The position numbers and the translations under genes were made by a program. From assembly GCF_000422945.1 (NCBI RefSeq), contig NZ_AUHA01000002.1, positions 434,001 through 498,000 on the forward strand: DNA of 64,000 nt. Direction: 5' to 3'. Shown here in pieces: positions 54,182 through 64,000 of the stretch; the first letter of the stretch is position 1; each line of letters opens with the position of its first letter. The stretch comes from Daejeonella oryzae DSM 19973 (GTDB taxonomy: Bacteria; Bacteroidota; Bacteroidia; Sphingobacteriales; Sphingobacteriaceae). The notes beneath the pieces were generated by a model. That model saw only the letters and a list, made by a program, of their open reading frames with translations, was not told the origin of the DNA and made no database searches.

Positions 54182-54547
54182 TCATCCTGCAGGCCAGAAT
54201 GCATCCTCAATATGTTTTAAAGTATGATTTCCGGAACGGTCAAACAGAATGGAAACAATGTCAAAACGGATTTCACCCTGATGACTCATCAGGTGAATAT
54301 ATTCTTCGGCGGCAATTACCATGTGTTTTTGCTTTGCGGAGTTTACAAATTCTTCCGGCTGACCGAAGAAATTTCCGCTGCGGGTTTTTACCTCAACAAA
54401 AATGATTTTGCGGTCTTTAAAAACTATTAAGTCGATTTCTGACTTTCCGGAAATCCAGTTTTCATCCAGGATTTCATATCCGGATTTTTCGAGGAAATCC
54501 TTTGCCAGCTGTTCGCCCTGTTTACCAAATAGATTGTGCTGAGCCAT
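54182..54547 (-). CDS. YraN family protein (UPF0102)
   Basis: This 121-residue protein has the predicted nuclease-fold motifs of UPF0102: GKQGEQLAKDFLEKSGYEIL, SEIDLIVFKDRKIIFVEVKTR, and a C-terminal RFDIVSILF. The E-x-D-x-E-V-K pattern suggests a Holliday-junction-resolvase-like fold. The exact role is unknown, although the family is linked to DNA processing. It lies just downstream of dnaG. Confidence 0.9.
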   Translation of the reverse strand: MAQHNLFGKQGEQLAKDFLEKSGYEILDENWISGKSEIDLIVFKDRKIIFVEVKTRSGNFFGQPEEFVNSAKQKHMVIAAEEYIHLMSHQGEIRFDIVSILFDRSGNHTLKHIEDAFWPAG

Positions 54548-54569
54548 TTGAGCTTTCCGGAAAGTGTGT

Positions 54570-56507
54570 TTACTTTATAATCACGGAACCCAGGAACTGT
54601 GAAATGCCTTTTTCCACTTCCTTTACCTGCAAATACCGACGCATTAATATCGCCTGGTTGTCTTCATCGGTTTCCTGCTGAATTTCATCACGGATATTTT
54701 TCAAAATATGTTCAACCTTCCTTTTCTTAAGATGAAAAATTCCTCCCAGTATGGTTGCCCGCAAATTCTCAGTTTCATCCTTTACAAAAATTTTGCGTTT
54801 TGCGTACCAGTTTTCACTCAATATATAAGGTGATGAAACCAGTGAAATTGTCATGTCTGCAATTTGACGATTGGAATGCTTAATAAAATCCTGATCGGAG
54901 GGCAATTCGCCGGCCTCCAGTTTTTCTTTATACTCGTCAATAATCAAACGGCATTCGGTATTTTCAAAAACTACGTCAGCCAGGTTAGAGATTACATAGG
55001 GCGCAATGTAGGTATCGGTAATTCCGTCCCAGTGCACCAGTTCATGACCGTAATTTAAAAGCAGACGAATGATTTCCTTTTCCTGATTCTCGTCTGTTTC
55101 GGCAAGGGAACTGGTCTCCGGTTCCATATGCAGATCCGCAGGCGGCTCGTCCGGATGCTGATCCCGGGCAGATGGCTGTGAAGGATAACTTTCCTTTTTC
55201 GCTTTAACCATCCGCATTTTGTTAAGTTCGGAGATCAGCGAACGCTCCTCTATCTGAAGTAAGGAACTGCATTCGCGGATAAAAACCGAGGCCTTGATAC
55301 TATCCGGAATCTTGGCAATACTTTCTACCACCTCCCGAATCATTCCGGCTTTTTTTATCGGATCATTGCCGGCATCCCGTAATAATATGGAGGTTTTAAA
55401 CAGAATGAAATCCTGTTTATTCTTTTCAATAAATGTTTTAAAAGCGGCGCTTCCAAACTTCTGAACATAGGAATCCGGATCATGTCCATCGGCAAACAAA
55501 ACAACTTTTACATTTAATCCTTCTTCAAGAATCATATCCAGACCACGCAATGAAGCCTTTATTCCGGCCGGATCGCCATCATACAGAATGGTGATGTTTT
55601 TGGTAAACCTCCCGATCAGGCGAATTTGCTCTACCGTGAGAGAAGTACCGGAAGAAGCAACCACGTTCTCCACTCCTGCCTGGTTAACCGAGAGCACATC
55701 GGCATACCCTTCAACCAGGTAGCAGTTATCCTCTTCTCGAATCGCTTTTTTAGCAAAGAAAAGACCGTAAAGAATATTGGATTTATGATAGATTTCGCTC
55801 TCCGGCGAATTGACATATTTGGGAACAGACTTTTCGGTCTTCAAAGTTCGACCGCCAAAGCCTATTACACGGCCCGTAAAACTATGAATCGGGAACATCA
55901 CTCTCCCGCGGAAGCGGTCGTAAACCTTCTCATTATCCTTGCGGATAGATAAGCCGGTTTCTTCCAGAAATTCCATTTTATAACCTTCCGAAAGCGCTTT
56001 TTGTGTTAAGGCATCCCATACATCCGGAGAATAGCCCAATTCAAATTTCTTAATGACATCTTCCCGAAAACCGCGTTCCAGAAAATAACTTAAACCGATA
56101 GCCTTTCCCTCTTCGGTCTGAAGCATTTGCTGCTGGAAAAACTTAGCGGCCCAGGCCGAAACAATGAATAAACTTTCACGACGGTCATTTACAATCTGAG
56201 CTTCGGGAGAACTTTCAATTTCGGCAATTTCAATCTGGTATTTATTGGCCAGGTAACGCAGCGCATCCGGATAGGCAGCCTTTTCATGCTCCATGATAAA
56301 ACGCACAGAGTCGCCGCCTTTACCGCAGCCAAAGCATTTAAAAATCCCTTTGTTTACCGATACGTTAAACGAAGGAGATTTTTCATTGTGAAAAGGACAC
56401 AGGCCAATCAGACTGGTGCCACGCCGTTTTAAACTAACGAAATCACCAACAACCTCATCTATCTGAGCGGCCTCAATAATTTTATCGACGGTTTCCTGTG
56501 GGATCAA
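54570..56507 (-). CDS. dnaG: DNA primase
   Basis: This 645-residue primase has the N-terminal zinc-binding domain (CPFHNEKSPSFNVSVNKG, then FKCFGCGKGG), the RNA polymerase domain with the TOPRIM motif (LVEGYADVLSVNQAG, then ILYDGDPAGIKASLRG) and a C-terminal helicase-binding-like part. It makes primers for lagging-strand replication. It lies just upstream of yraN and should be cotranscribed with it. Confidence 0.95.
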   Translation of the reverse strand: MIPQETVDKIIEAAQIDEVVGDFVSLKRRGTSLIGLCPFHNEKSPSFNVSVNKGIFKCFGCGKGGDSVRFIMEHEKAAYPDALRYLANKYQIEIAEIESSPEAQIVNDRRESLFIVSAWAAKFFQQQMLQTEEGKAIGLSYFLERGFREDVIKKFELGYSPDVWDALTQKALSEGYKMEFLEETGLSIRKDNEKVYDRFRGRVMFPIHSFTGRVIGFGGRTLKTEKSVPKYVNSPESEIYHKSNILYGLFFAKKAIREEDNCYLVEGYADVLSVNQAGVENVVASSGTSLTVEQIRLIGRFTKNITILYDGDPAGIKASLRGLDMILEEGLNVKVVLFADGHDPDSYVQKFGSAAFKTFIEKNKQDFILFKTSILLRDAGNDPIKKAGMIREVVESIAKIPDSIKASVFIRECSSLLQIEERSLISELNKMRMVKAKKESYPSQPSARDQHPDEPPADLHMEPETSSLAETDENQEKEIIRLLLNYGHELVHWDGITDTYIAPYVISNLADVVFENTECRLIIDEYKEKLEAGELPSDQDFIKHSNRQIADMTISLVSSPYILSENWYAKRKIFVKDETENLRATILGGIFHLKKRKVEHILKNIRDEIQQETDEDNQAILMRRYLQVKEVEKGISQFLGSVIIK

Positions 56508-56675
56508 AATGATTATTTACTAAACGCTAAAATACGAATTGGGAAAGAATATATAGAGGAATAGTGCAACTCAGTTAAACAGAGACATTTTTTGCTGATG
56601 AATACATTTCCTGTTTATTGATTACATGGCAAGAATGCTGGTTGAAAGTATCAGCGGAAATAAAAATATCAATAA

Positions 56676-57620
56676 TTACTTCCCCATTTTGTAACCCTTA
56701 TGCACAATTAAGAAGCTCGCTTTTTCTTCTTTTTTAAAGGGAATATCCCAGTTTCCCTGATAGGTAATTTTGGTTGGAAGCAGGGTTTGATCCGAGCCAA
56801 AGTAACCCAGCTCTATATTCATCTGCACATCAAAATCAAAAGCCATATTATCAATTTTCATATCCACGTAACGGCCCAGAATCTGGAATGTGCGCATGTC
56901 AAAAATGGTGGTTAGTTCCTTAATCATAATTCCGTCTTTGGTCCAGTTAGAAAGATCGGGTTTCATTAACACTTTGAAACGATAAACAGGGATTGAATCC
57001 AGATACGTACCGCGGGCAAAAGAATAATTATAGTTCTGGCGCATGTTGGCCGTAAATATTTGCGTTTTATTGCTGATCAAAGGAACACCTTTTATCGGTT
57101 TCCCCGGACTAAAGATCAGGGTCTTTAATTTGTCTTTATAAGATTCATTAGAACCACCTTTTGAACCTTCTACAGGACTTGGAGGGGCAAAATCAGAATT
57201 ATATGCATTCATAAAAATGTAGTCAAACATTTCTACGGTGTATAAACTGTATTTACCATTCTTCTTATAAATCCTTCCGGTATCTTGTTTAGCCAGAAAC
57301 TGCATCTTGTAAGCGCCTTCATTATTGTGATAAATCTTCCGGTAAATTTTACCCTCTACCTTATTTTTCTTATCATAAGTAAATACCCTGTTTTCTGCTG
57401 TGAACGAATACTTTTTCATATTCCGAAAGGCTTCGTAAAAACTAGTATCGCGAAGAATTTCATCTATAAATGTTTGCTCCGTTAAACGGGATGAAGTAAT
57501 ATTTACTGCCGAATCTATATTGATAGTCAGAACGGTATCCGGATTAAACCTGGGTATCTGTTGGGCAAATCCCAGAGAAACAGCAAGCGTAAAGGTTAAA
57601 GTAAAAAGGATCTTCTTCAT
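56676..57620 (-). CDS. Secreted protein of unknown function
   Basis: The start at ATG 57620 gives a signal peptide (MKKILFTLTFTLAVSLGFAQ) and a 314-residue product; an earlier start would add a non-conserved 32-residue tail. The rest is mixed alpha/beta with repeated Tyr/Lys-rich strands and PVYRFKVLMKPDLSNWTKDG. It looks like one of the exported outer-membrane or lipid-associated proteins of the phylum, but I cannot assign a family. Confidence 0.65.
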   Translation of the reverse strand: MKKILFTLTFTLAVSLGFAQQIPRFNPDTVLTINIDSAVNITSSRLTEQTFIDEILRDTSFYEAFRNMKKYSFTAENRVFTYDKKNKVEGKIYRKIYHNNEGAYKMQFLAKQDTGRIYKKNGKYSLYTVEMFDYIFMNAYNSDFAPPSPVEGSKGGSNESYKDKLKTLIFSPGKPIKGVPLISNKTQIFTANMRQNYNYSFARGTYLDSIPVYRFKVLMKPDLSNWTKDGIMIKELTTIFDMRTFQILGRYVDMKIDNMAFDFDVQMNIELGYFGSDQTLLPTKITYQGNWDIPFKKEEKASFLIVHKGYKMGK

Positions 57621-57749
57621 AATTGAACTTCTGTTGGAATAAACTCCAGAAATAGTGTATAGTATATTGTTAAGAGAAAATGATATTCTGCAAAGCTTGG
57701 ACGTCAAAGCAAGCAATTTTTTAAAATCAGAATGCGAATTCCGATAGTA

Positions 57750-58934
57750 CTAATTTCCCAGTTGCTTTAACGCAATGTAGGCCATTAAACCGGTACTCAG
57801 GTTCAGGGAATTTTCGTCCACATCAAATGTGGGTGTATGAACTGATGAAATAATACCACGTGCTTCATTTCTGGTGCCCAACCGATAAAAGCATGCATCA
57901 GCAACTTGCGAATAATAGGCAAAGTCTTCTGCTGCCATCCAAATATCCAGATCTTCTACATTTTCTTTTCCGAGGTAATCTTCTGCAAAACCTCTTACCT
58001 GTGCAGTGAGTTTTTCTTCATTCACCAAAAAGGGATATCCGCGAACAATATTAAAATCGCAGCTTCCACCCATCGCATCGGCCATTCCTTCGGCCATTTT
58101 TTTCATTTTCTGATGAGCCTTTTCTCTCCACTCTTCATCCATGGTTCTGAAAGTCCCTTCCAGAAAAACTTCATTCGGAATTATATTCGTTGCCCCGTTT
58201 GCGGTTACTTTTCCAAATGACAAAACTGAGGGAATTTTGGGATCGGCAACGCGGCTTACAATCTGCTGTAAAGCAATAATGATATGCGATGCAATAAGAA
58301 CCGGGTCTATATTTTGCTGAGGCTGCGCTCCGTGTCCGCCTTTTCCATGTACAGTTACATAAATCTCGTCGGTTGAGGCCATATACTTGCCAGACCTGAA
58401 GCCAACTTTACCGCTTGGAATCAGGGGCATTACATGCTGACCGATTACAGCCTGTGGTTTTGGATTTTCAAGAACCCCTTCTTTAATCATCAAACTTGCT
58501 CCGCCGGGAAGTTTTTCTTCTGCAGGCTGAAAGATTAATTTAACCGTTCCGGCAAATTCTTCTTTCAATTGAGTTAGAATATGAGCCGTACCCAAAAGAG
58601 ATGAAGTATGCACATCATGTCCGCAGGCATGCATCACACCGGTATTAAGCGATTTATAGGGAACATCATTCAACTCGGTAATAGGCAGCGCATCCATATC
58701 TGCCCGAAGGGCAATAACAGAATCTGAAGGTTTATTGCCGCGGATAAGTGCCACAATACCGGTATCAGCCATATTCTGATATTCAATTCCCATTTCATCT
58801 AAGCGGGCTTTGACAAATGCTGAGGTTTGATATTCATGAAAAGATAATTCCGGATTTGAATGCAGGTGACGGCGATTTGCGACCACCTCACTTTGAATAG
58901 TATTTGCAAGGGCAAGAATCTGATCTTTGAGCAT
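57750..58934 (-). CDS. M20 family amidohydrolase (N-acyl amino acid hydrolase-like)
   Basis: This 394-residue enzyme matches M20D amidohydrolases: LHSNPELSFHEYQTSAFV, LRADMDALPITEL, MHACGHDVHTSSLLGTA (metal ligands) and FQPAEEKLPGGASLMI, with a dimerisation domain in the middle (GKGGHGAQPQQNIDP). It removes acyl groups from amino acids or similar amides in the cytoplasm. The SPOR gene ends 2 bp upstream, so the two are one transcript. Confidence 0.92.
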   Translation of the reverse strand: MLKDQILALANTIQSEVVANRRHLHSNPELSFHEYQTSAFVKARLDEMGIEYQNMADTGIVALIRGNKPSDSVIALRADMDALPITELNDVPYKSLNTGVMHACGHDVHTSSLLGTAHILTQLKEEFAGTVKLIFQPAEEKLPGGASLMIKEGVLENPKPQAVIGQHVMPLIPSGKVGFRSGKYMASTDEIYVTVHGKGGHGAQPQQNIDPVLIASHIIIALQQIVSRVADPKIPSVLSFGKVTANGATNIIPNEVFLEGTFRTMDEEWREKAHQKMKKMAEGMADAMGGSCDFNIVRGYPFLVNEEKLTAQVRGFAEDYLGKENVEDLDIWMAAEDFAYYSQVADACFYRLGTRNEARGIISSVHTPTFDVDENSLNLSTGLMAYIALKQLGN

Positions 58935-58936
58935 GC

Positions 58937-59344
58937 TTACTTTAAATAAATTCGTTCTGAAAATATAAAGACTGACTGATAATAAGGCCGGAGCTTATTC
59001 AGGAATTTTTCAGCTTCTATCCGGGTTCTGAAATCGCCCACCCGTATTTTATAATTGGGCTGCTCATAACTGATGTAAGCGCCCACAGCGGGATATAAAA
59101 CCTTAAATTTTGTTTGCTCAGCGTAAGCTTCTTTGCGATCATTACCGGAATAGATCTGCACTCGAAAACCTTTTCCTGACAGTGCTGCTCCTCCGTTAGA
59201 AGCTCTGCTTAATTCTAAACGACGGGCAATTAAACTATCAATGAGAGGATCTTTAACAACTTCGACTGTACCTGCTTTTTGCGAAAAGGCTTCTGAACTA
59301 TATAGAAATCCGGCAAATAAAACAATCAGCTTCAGTATCTTCAT
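58937..59344 (-). CDS. SPOR domain protein
   Basis: This 135-residue protein starts at ATG 59344 (MKILKLIVLFAGFLY) with a signal peptide (to AFSQ). Its second half is a SPOR domain (GFRVQIYSGNDRKEAYAEQ, then YKIRVGDFRTRIEAEKFLNK), which binds denuded peptidoglycan glycan strands at the septum. It is probably a periplasmic cell-wall or division-associated factor. It is followed 2 bp later by the amidohydrolase gene. Confidence 0.88.
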   Translation of the reverse strand: MKILKLIVLFAGFLYSSEAFSQKAGTVEVVKDPLIDSLIARRLELSRASNGGAALSGKGFRVQIYSGNDRKEAYAEQTKFKVLYPAVGAYISYEQPNYKIRVGDFRTRIEAEKFLNKLRPYYQSVFIFSERIYLK

Positions 59345-59367
59345 CAACAACTAATTTATAGAAAGAA

Positions 59368-59405
59368 ATTATACAGATAATCTGTTTCCAGATCATCTGT
59401 ATAAT
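59368..59405 (-). terminator. secA terminator
   Basis: An 11-base perfect stem (ATTATACAGAT, 59368-59378 with 59395-59405) has a second small hairpin (ATCTG with CAGAT) nested in its loop. A U-rich stretch follows on the minus transcript, 12 bp after the secA stop. Confidence 0.7.
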
Positions 59406-59417
59406 TCATTAAAAGGT

Positions 59418-62400
59418 TTAAGCTACGCCTATTCCATGGCAATTTTTATATTTTTTACCGCTTCCGCAAGGACAAAGATCATTTCTGCCAATCTTGTTTT
59501 CTACGCGAATGGGCTGCGTTTTCTGTAATTCGCGGGTATCATCAACCGGAACACCGTTTGCTTCGCGAACCATTTCGGGTTTTGACACTTTAAGCTTGCT
59601 CAAATCCTGCTTTGGCTGCGGACGGGCCTCACGAACTTCATCAGATTGCTGATTATTTGGGATATTTCCTTTAAACAGGAAACTAACAATATCCTTATTT
59701 ACAGTTGCAAGCATTCCTTTAAACAGGTTAAAAGCTTCCATTTTGTAAACAATCAACGGATCTTTCTGCTCGTAAACAGCGTTTTGAACAGATTGCTTTA
59801 AATCATCCATCTCACGCAGGTGTTCTTTCCATGATTCATCAATCAGGGCTAAAACCACGCTCTTTTCGAAAGATTTAAAAACTTCATGACCTTCGGTTTC
59901 AACTGCTTTTTTAAGATTTGTTGCTACCTGAATGGAACGAATTCCGTCAGAAAAAGGAACTACAATGTTCTCGATATATTCTCCGCGTTCCTGCATAACA
60001 TCTTTCAAGATCGGGAACGTTTGATGCGCAATACCTTCTGACTTGCGGTGATAAAAATCATTGATTTTTAAAAATACCTTATCCGTTAAATTATTGATGG
60101 ATGTATCTGTAAATTCTTTCTGACTGATCTCCGGATCTACTGAAAAGATACGGATCACTTCCAGTTGAAATCCTTCAAAATTGCCGATTTCTTTATATTC
60201 AGAAACAACATCTTCAACTACATCAAAAATGGTGTGGTTCAAATCAACATCCAGACGCTCGCCGAATAAAGCATTTTTACGCTTTGCATAAATAACCGAA
60301 CGCTGAGAGTTCATTACATCATCATACTCCAGTAAACGCTTACGGATACCAAAGTTATTTTCCTCTACTTTGCGTTGTGCACGCTCAATAGATTTGGTAA
60401 TCATGGAGTGCTGAATTACTTCTCCCTCCTCAATTCCCATACGAACCATAATATTCGAAATACGCTCTGAGCCGAATAAACGCATCAGATCATCTTCCAA
60501 GGAAACGAAAAACTGGGTAGAACCCGGATCTCCCTGACGACCGGCACGACCACGTAACTGGCGATCGACACGGCGGGATTCATGACGCTCTGTACCCACA
60601 ATGGCCAAACCGCCTGCATCTTTAACGCCGGGCCCTAATTTAATATCGGTACCACGACCGGCCATGTTGGTGGCAATGGTAACCGTACCTGCTAAACCCG
60701 CTTCGGCCACAATATCTGCCTCTTTCTGGTGTAATTTAGCATTTAACACATTGTGTCGTATTCCGCGAAGTTTTAACATCCGGCTCAATAACTCGGAAAT
60801 TTCTACTGAAGTTGTACCCACCAGAACTGGTCTTTTAGCTTCGGTTAATTTTGTAATCTCATCTGCAACCGCATTGTATTTCTCACGAATGGTACGGTAA
60901 ACCATGTCTTCATGATCTTTCCGCTGCGTTGGAACATTGGTTGGAATTTCTACAACGTCTAATTTGTAGATCTGCCAAAGTTCGCCTGCTTCTGTAGTTG
61001 CCGTACCCGTCATACCGCATAATTTGTGGTACATCCGGAAATAGTTTTGAAGCGTAATGGTTGCATACGTTTGAGTTGCATCCTCTACTTTTACATTCTC
61101 CTTCGCCTCAATAGCCTGGTGCAATCCATCAGAATAACGGCGGCCATCCATAATACGGCCTGTTTGCTCATCTACAATTTTAATCTTTCCTTCATCAATA
61201 ATATACTCTACATCTTTTTCAAATAATGTATAGGCTTTTAACAATTGATTTACGGAGTGAATACGTTCTGATTTGATGGAGAAATCCCGCATCAATTCAT
61301 CTTTTCTGGCAATTTTCTCTTCCGCCGGAATATTTGATTTCTCTAGTTCGGCAATTTCTGAACCTACATCGGGCATCACAAAGAAACTGGTGTCTTCGCC
61401 GGAGGCGGTAATCAGTTCAATTCCCTTTTCTGTTAATTCAACCTGATTATTTTTCTCATCGATGACAAAAAACAGTTCAGAATCTACAAATGGCATTTCC
61501 TTATTCTGGTCAGCCATATAGTGGTTTTCTGTTTTAGTCAGGATTTGCTTGATTCCGGATTCACTTAAGAATTTGATCAGGGCCTTGTTTTTCGGCAATC
61601 CGCGATGAGCACGCAGTAAAGCCAAACCTCCATCATCAAAACCGGATTTTCCGGCAGTGATTGATTTTTTGGCTTCATTTAGAACTCCCGTAATAAAGCT
61701 GCGCTGATGATTTACCAGTCGCTCTATTCGTGGTTTCAGATCCATAAATTCATGCTCATCTCCACGAGGAATCGGACCAGAAATAATTAGCGGAGTACGG
61801 GCATCATCAATTAAAACTGAATCGACCTCATCCACCATTGCAAAATGAAGTTTACGCTGTACAAGACTTCCCGGCGACTGTGTCATGTTGTCACGCAGGT
61901 AGTCAAAACCAAATTCGTTGTTGGTTCCAAAAGTAATATCAGCCAGATACGCTTTTCTGCGATCATCTGAATTTGGCTGATGTTTATCAATACAATCAAC
62001 ACTTAAACCGTGAAATTCAAACAAGGGACCGTTCCATTCAGAGTCACGACGGGCCAGATAATCATTCACAGTTACAATATGTACGCCCTGGCCAGCCAGC
62101 GCATTTAAATACGCAGGCAATGTACCAACAAGCGTTTTACCCTCACCGGTAGCCATCTCAGCAATTTTACCTTCATGCAATACAACACCACCTATCAGCT
62201 GAACATCATAATGAATCATGTTCCAGGTAACTTCGGTGCCGGCGGCAATCCAGGTATTATGATGAATTGCTTTATCGCCTTTAATTAAGACGTTGGTTTT
62301 TTTGGCAGCCAGTTCACGGTCAAACGGCGTTGCTTCGACCTCAATGGTTTTATTTTCGGTGAACCTTCTGGCTGTATCTTTTACTACCGCAAAAGCTTCG

Positions 62401-62723
62401 GGAAGTATTTCTTTTAATACCACTTCAAGCTGCTTATCGCGATCTTTTTGCAATTTATCAACCTGGTCGTACAGACTGGTTTTCTGGTTTATATCCAGAT
62501 CCGGAACTTCGGCCTGAGATTTAAGTTCTGAAATTTCTTGATCTATTTCTGCCAGGAAGGTTTTAATCCGGGCTTTGAAACCGGCTGTTTTCTCACGCAG
62601 TTCATCATGACTAAGGCCTGCTAATTTAGCGTACTCCTCTTTTGTTTTTTCAACCAGAGGCTGAATTAGTTTTATATCGCGTGATGATTTACTTCCAAAA
62701 AGTTTACTTAATACTCCTAACAT
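59418..62723 (-). CDS. secA: Protein translocase ATPase SecA
   Basis: SecA drives preproteins through SecYEG. This 1101-residue protein is longer than the E. coli enzyme (901), with extra stretches in the nucleotide-binding and C-terminal regions typical of Bacteroidota. Motifs are [15 protein letters not shown] (Walker A), [18 protein letters not shown] (DEAD), [27 protein letters not shown] and the C-terminal zinc-binding [14 protein letters not shown] -7-like box (TAATTTTG) lies at 62821-62828. Confidence 0.96.
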   Translation of the reverse strand: MLGVLSKLFGSKSSRDIKLIQPLVEKTKEEYAKLAGLSHDELREKTAGFKARIKTFLAEIDQEISELKSQAEVPDLDINQKTSLYDQVDKLQKDRDKQLEVVLKEILPEAFAVVKDTARRFTENKTIEVEATPFDRELAAKKTNVLIKGDKAIHHNTWIAAGTEVTWNMIHYDVQLIGGVVLHEGKIAEMATGEGKTLVGTLPAYLNALAGQGVHIVTVNDYLARRDSEWNGPLFEFHGLSVDCIDKHQPNSDDRRKAYLADITFGTNNEFGFDYLRDNMTQSPGSLVQRKLHFAMVDEVDSVLIDDARTPLIISGPIPRGDEHEFMDLKPRIERLVNHQRSFITGVLNEAKKSITAGKSGFDDGGLALLRAHRGLPKNKALIKFLSESGIKQILTKTENHYMADQNKEMPFVDSELFFVIDEKNNQVELTEKGIELITASGEDTSFFVMPDVGSEIAELEKSNIPAEEKIARKDELMRDFSIKSERIHSVNQLLKAYTLFEKDVEYIIDEGKIKIVDEQTGRIMDGRRYSDGLHQAIEAKENVKVEDATQTYATITLQNYFRMYHKLCGMTGTATTEAGELWQIYKLDVVEIPTNVPTQRKDHEDMVYRTIREKYNAVADEITKLTEAKRPVLVGTTSVEISELLSRMLKLRGIRHNVLNAKLHQKEADIVAEAGLAGTVTIATNMAGRGTDIKLGPGVKDAGGLAIVGTERHESRRVDRQLRGRAGRQGDPGSTQFFVSLEDDLMRLFGSERISNIMVRMGIEEGEVIQHSMITKSIERAQRKVEENNFGIRKRLLEYDDVMNSQRSVIYAKRKNALFGERLDVDLNHTIFDVVEDVVSEYKEIGNFEGFQLEVIRIFSVDPEISQKEFTDTSINNLTDKVFLKINDFYHRKSEGIAHQTFPILKDVMQERGEYIENIVVPFSDGIRSIQVATNLKKAVETEGHEVFKSFEKSVVLALIDESWKEHLREMDDLKQSVQNAVYEQKDPLIVYKMEAFNLFKGMLATVNKDIVSFLFKGNIPNNQQSDEVREARPQPKQDLSKLKVSKPEMVREANGVPVDDTRELQKTQPIRVENKIGRNDLCPCGSGKKYKNCHGIGVA

Positions 62724-62740
62724 GTTCTATTCTAATTAAT

Positions 62741-62756
62741 CTGTACCTCCGTACAG
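62741..62756 (-). promoter_or_regulatory. Small leader hairpin upstream of secA
   Basis: CTGTAC pairs with GTACAG around a loop that on the minus strand presents GGAG. It lies 18 bp before the secA ATG. It could affect ribosome access, but a six-base stem is easily found by chance. Confidence 0.3.
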
Positions 62757-62820
62757 GCAGGGCAATTATACAACAATTACGCCATGACCCGGCATAAGTC
62801 ATCTTGGCATATCTGATGGG

Positions 62821-62828
62821 CAAAATTA
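62821..62828 (-). promoter_or_regulatory. Candidate -7 box for secA
   Basis: The minus strand reads TAATTTTG, a match to TAnnTTTG, 97 bases before the secA ATG. No -33 element is clear. Confidence 0.42.
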
Positions 62829-62968
62829 CTAATTAAAATAAGATTGAGAACTTAATAAAAGATAATCAAATGATAATTACCATCAATTTCAAAAGTGGAA
62901 TTGCAAACAGCCGGAATACGGATCACCAACAATATCACTCAGTTTTCTAATATCTCAATTCAATAAAA

Positions 62969-62976
62969 TATCTTTG
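62969..62976 (+). promoter_or_regulatory. Candidate -7 box (TATCTTTG) next to the purD start codon
   Basis: TATCTTTG matches TAnnTTTG and ends four bases before the ATG at 62981, the same spacing as upstream of the DUF4286 gene. A leaderless message is implied. No -33 box is clear. Confidence 0.45.
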
Positions 62977-62980
62977 CCTT

Positions 62981-64000
62981 ATGAATATTCTAATCCTGGG
63001 CTCAGGTGGCCGCGAAAGTGCATTTGCATGGAAAATATCACAGAGTGAAAAATGCTCCAAATTATTTATCGCTCCGGGTAATGCCGGCACATCCGCTTAT
63101 GGTAAAAATGTGAACCTTAAACCTACTGATTTTGAAGGGATCAAGAAATTTGTTCTGGGAAATGCCGTTAAAATGGTTTTAGTCGGGCCGGAAGAACCAT
63201 TGGTAAAAGGTATTCATGACTATTTTTTAGCTGATGAGGAGCTACGCCGTATTCCTGTTATCGGTCCGCAAAGTGAGGGAGCCAAACTGGAAGGAAGTAA
63301 GGATTTCTCTAAGAAATTCATGATGAAGCATGGCATCCCTACTGCCGCTTTCAAAACTTTTACAAAAGCCAATTTACAGGAAGGATTCAAATATCTTGAA
63401 AGTCAAAAACTTCCTATTGTATTAAAAGCAGATGGATTGGCAGGAGGCAAAGGGGTATTGATCTGTACTACTTTAAAGGAAGCACAGCAGGAGTTACAGC
63501 AAATGCTGCAGGCTGATAAATTTGGAGAGGCAGGCAGCAAGGTGATAATTGAACAGTTTTTAGAAGGAATAGAATTATCTGTTTTTGTACTTACTGATGG
63601 CAACAGCTATAAAATATTACCCGAAGCCAAAGATTATAAACGTATTGGCGAAGGTGATACCGGATTAAATACCGGCGGTATGGGTTCGGTTTCTCCGGTC
63701 CCGTTTGCTGATGCAGACTTTATGAGAAAGGTAGAAGAGCGGGTCATTCTTCCAACCATCAATGGATTAAAAAGTGACGGCATCCCTTATAAAGGATTTA
63801 TCTTCATCGGATTAATGAATGATGCGGGGAACCCTTACGTAATAGAATACAACGTACGGATGGGAGATCCGGAAACGGAAAGTGTAATTCCGAGAATAGA
63901 AAGTGATTTTGTTGATCTTTTATTGGGTGTAGCCGAAGGAAATCTGGATCAAAAAGAATTGATTGTATCTGAGAAAATTGCAACCACCATTATGCTGGTT
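62981..64000 (+). CDS. purD: Phosphoribosylamine-glycine ligase, 3' end outside window
   Basis: The reading frame is open for 340 codons to the window edge; the full enzyme usually has about 420-430. It ligates glycine to phosphoribosylamine in purine synthesis. Motifs are [34 protein letters not shown]-type [12 protein letters not shown], the ATP-grasp region [15 protein letters not shown] and [12 protein letters not shown]. It is divergent from secA, across a 257-bp gap. Confidence 0.95.
   Translation, partial: MNILILGSGGRESAFAWKISQSEKCSKLFIAPGNAGTSAYGKNVNLKPTDFEGIKKFVLGNAVKMVLVGPEEPLVKGIHDYFLADEELRRIPVIGPQSEGAKLEGSKDFSKKFMMKHGIPTAAFKTFTKANLQEGFKYLESQKLPIVLKADGLAGGKGVLICTTLKEAQQELQQMLQADKFGEAGSKVIIEQFLEGIELSVFVLTDGNSYKILPEAKDYKRIGEGDTGLNTGGMGSVSPVPFADADFMRKVEERVILPTINGLKSDGIPYKGFIFIGLMNDAGNPYVIEYNVRMGDPETESVIPRIESDFVDLLLGVAEGNLDQKELIVSEKIATTIMLV

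Noticed and set aside
1-64000. tRNA, rRNA or riboswitch
   Set aside because: No cloverleaf-like or known aptamer sequence stood out by eye in any gap; a covariance-model search would be decisive.

Overview
The window reads as chromosome of a Bacteroidota bacterium, most likely Sphingobacteriia (Pedobacter or Solitalea-like). The evidence is an act (alternative complex III) plus cox operon of the Bacteroidota type, TAnnTTTG -7 promoter boxes, few clear Shine-Dalgarno sites, many lipoproteins and secreted proteins with short Lys-rich leaders, and families frequent in this phylum (DUF4286, DUF4251, DUF983, DUF2461, a 1101-aa SecA). I saw no rRNA, tRNA or CRISPR array.

Layout. 1-9.1 kb: a GH31 glycosidase cut by the window edge, a response regulator, a sensor kinase and an S9 peptidase, all on the minus strand; then a TPR protein, a DUF4286 protein and an orphan rfbC on the plus strand, closed by a strong bidirectional terminator. 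9.2-28.0 kb: one long minus-strand block. Read in transcription order it is actABCDEF, ctaC, ctaD, ctaA, ctaB, two subunit III genes, subunit IV, sco1, DUF420, a small CSMC protein, DUF983, DUF2461 and an OmpA-like lipoprotein. This encodes quinol oxidation by alternative complex III, electron transfer to an aa3 oxidase, heme A synthesis and copper insertion. 28.3-29.2 kb: a deoxyhypusine synthase homologue with its own terminator.

29.3-33.9 kb is the strangest part. It holds three copies of a 296-297 bp element whose ends are paired hairpins (a REP-doublet or MITE-like design), a 35-bp deletion derivative and a one-ended fragment, all in the same orientation. Between them lie truncated minus-strand reading frames, several of which open at an element edge and stop within about 20 nt of, or overlap, the start of a small membrane protein or lipoprotein gene. 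A lipoprotein family occurs once intact, twice as a broken N-terminus and once as an isolated C-terminus; two of these breakpoints sit exactly at an element. It looks like a graveyard or reservoir of gene-tip plus partner cassettes, possibly from polymorphic toxin-immunity loci, but no toxin domain is recognised.

34-45.5 kb: plus-strand envelope genes (BamA/TamA-like protein, M19 dipeptidase, DUF3828), a methyltransferase, a SirB1-like protein, prfB with its programmed +1 frameshift, lipoproteins, and a very AT-rich two-gene ATPase plus DUF4276 module that is probably an anti-phage system. 45.5-47.7 kb: a palindromic repeat cluster, small membrane or secreted proteins and a zinc-ribbon gene broken by a one-base deletion. 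47.8-64 kb: mostly housekeeping genes: an active/inactive M16 peptidase pair, pgi, a DUF4251 lipoprotein-like protein, a glutaminyl cyclase, YraN, dnaG, an M20 amidohydrolase, a SPOR protein, secA and the start of purD.
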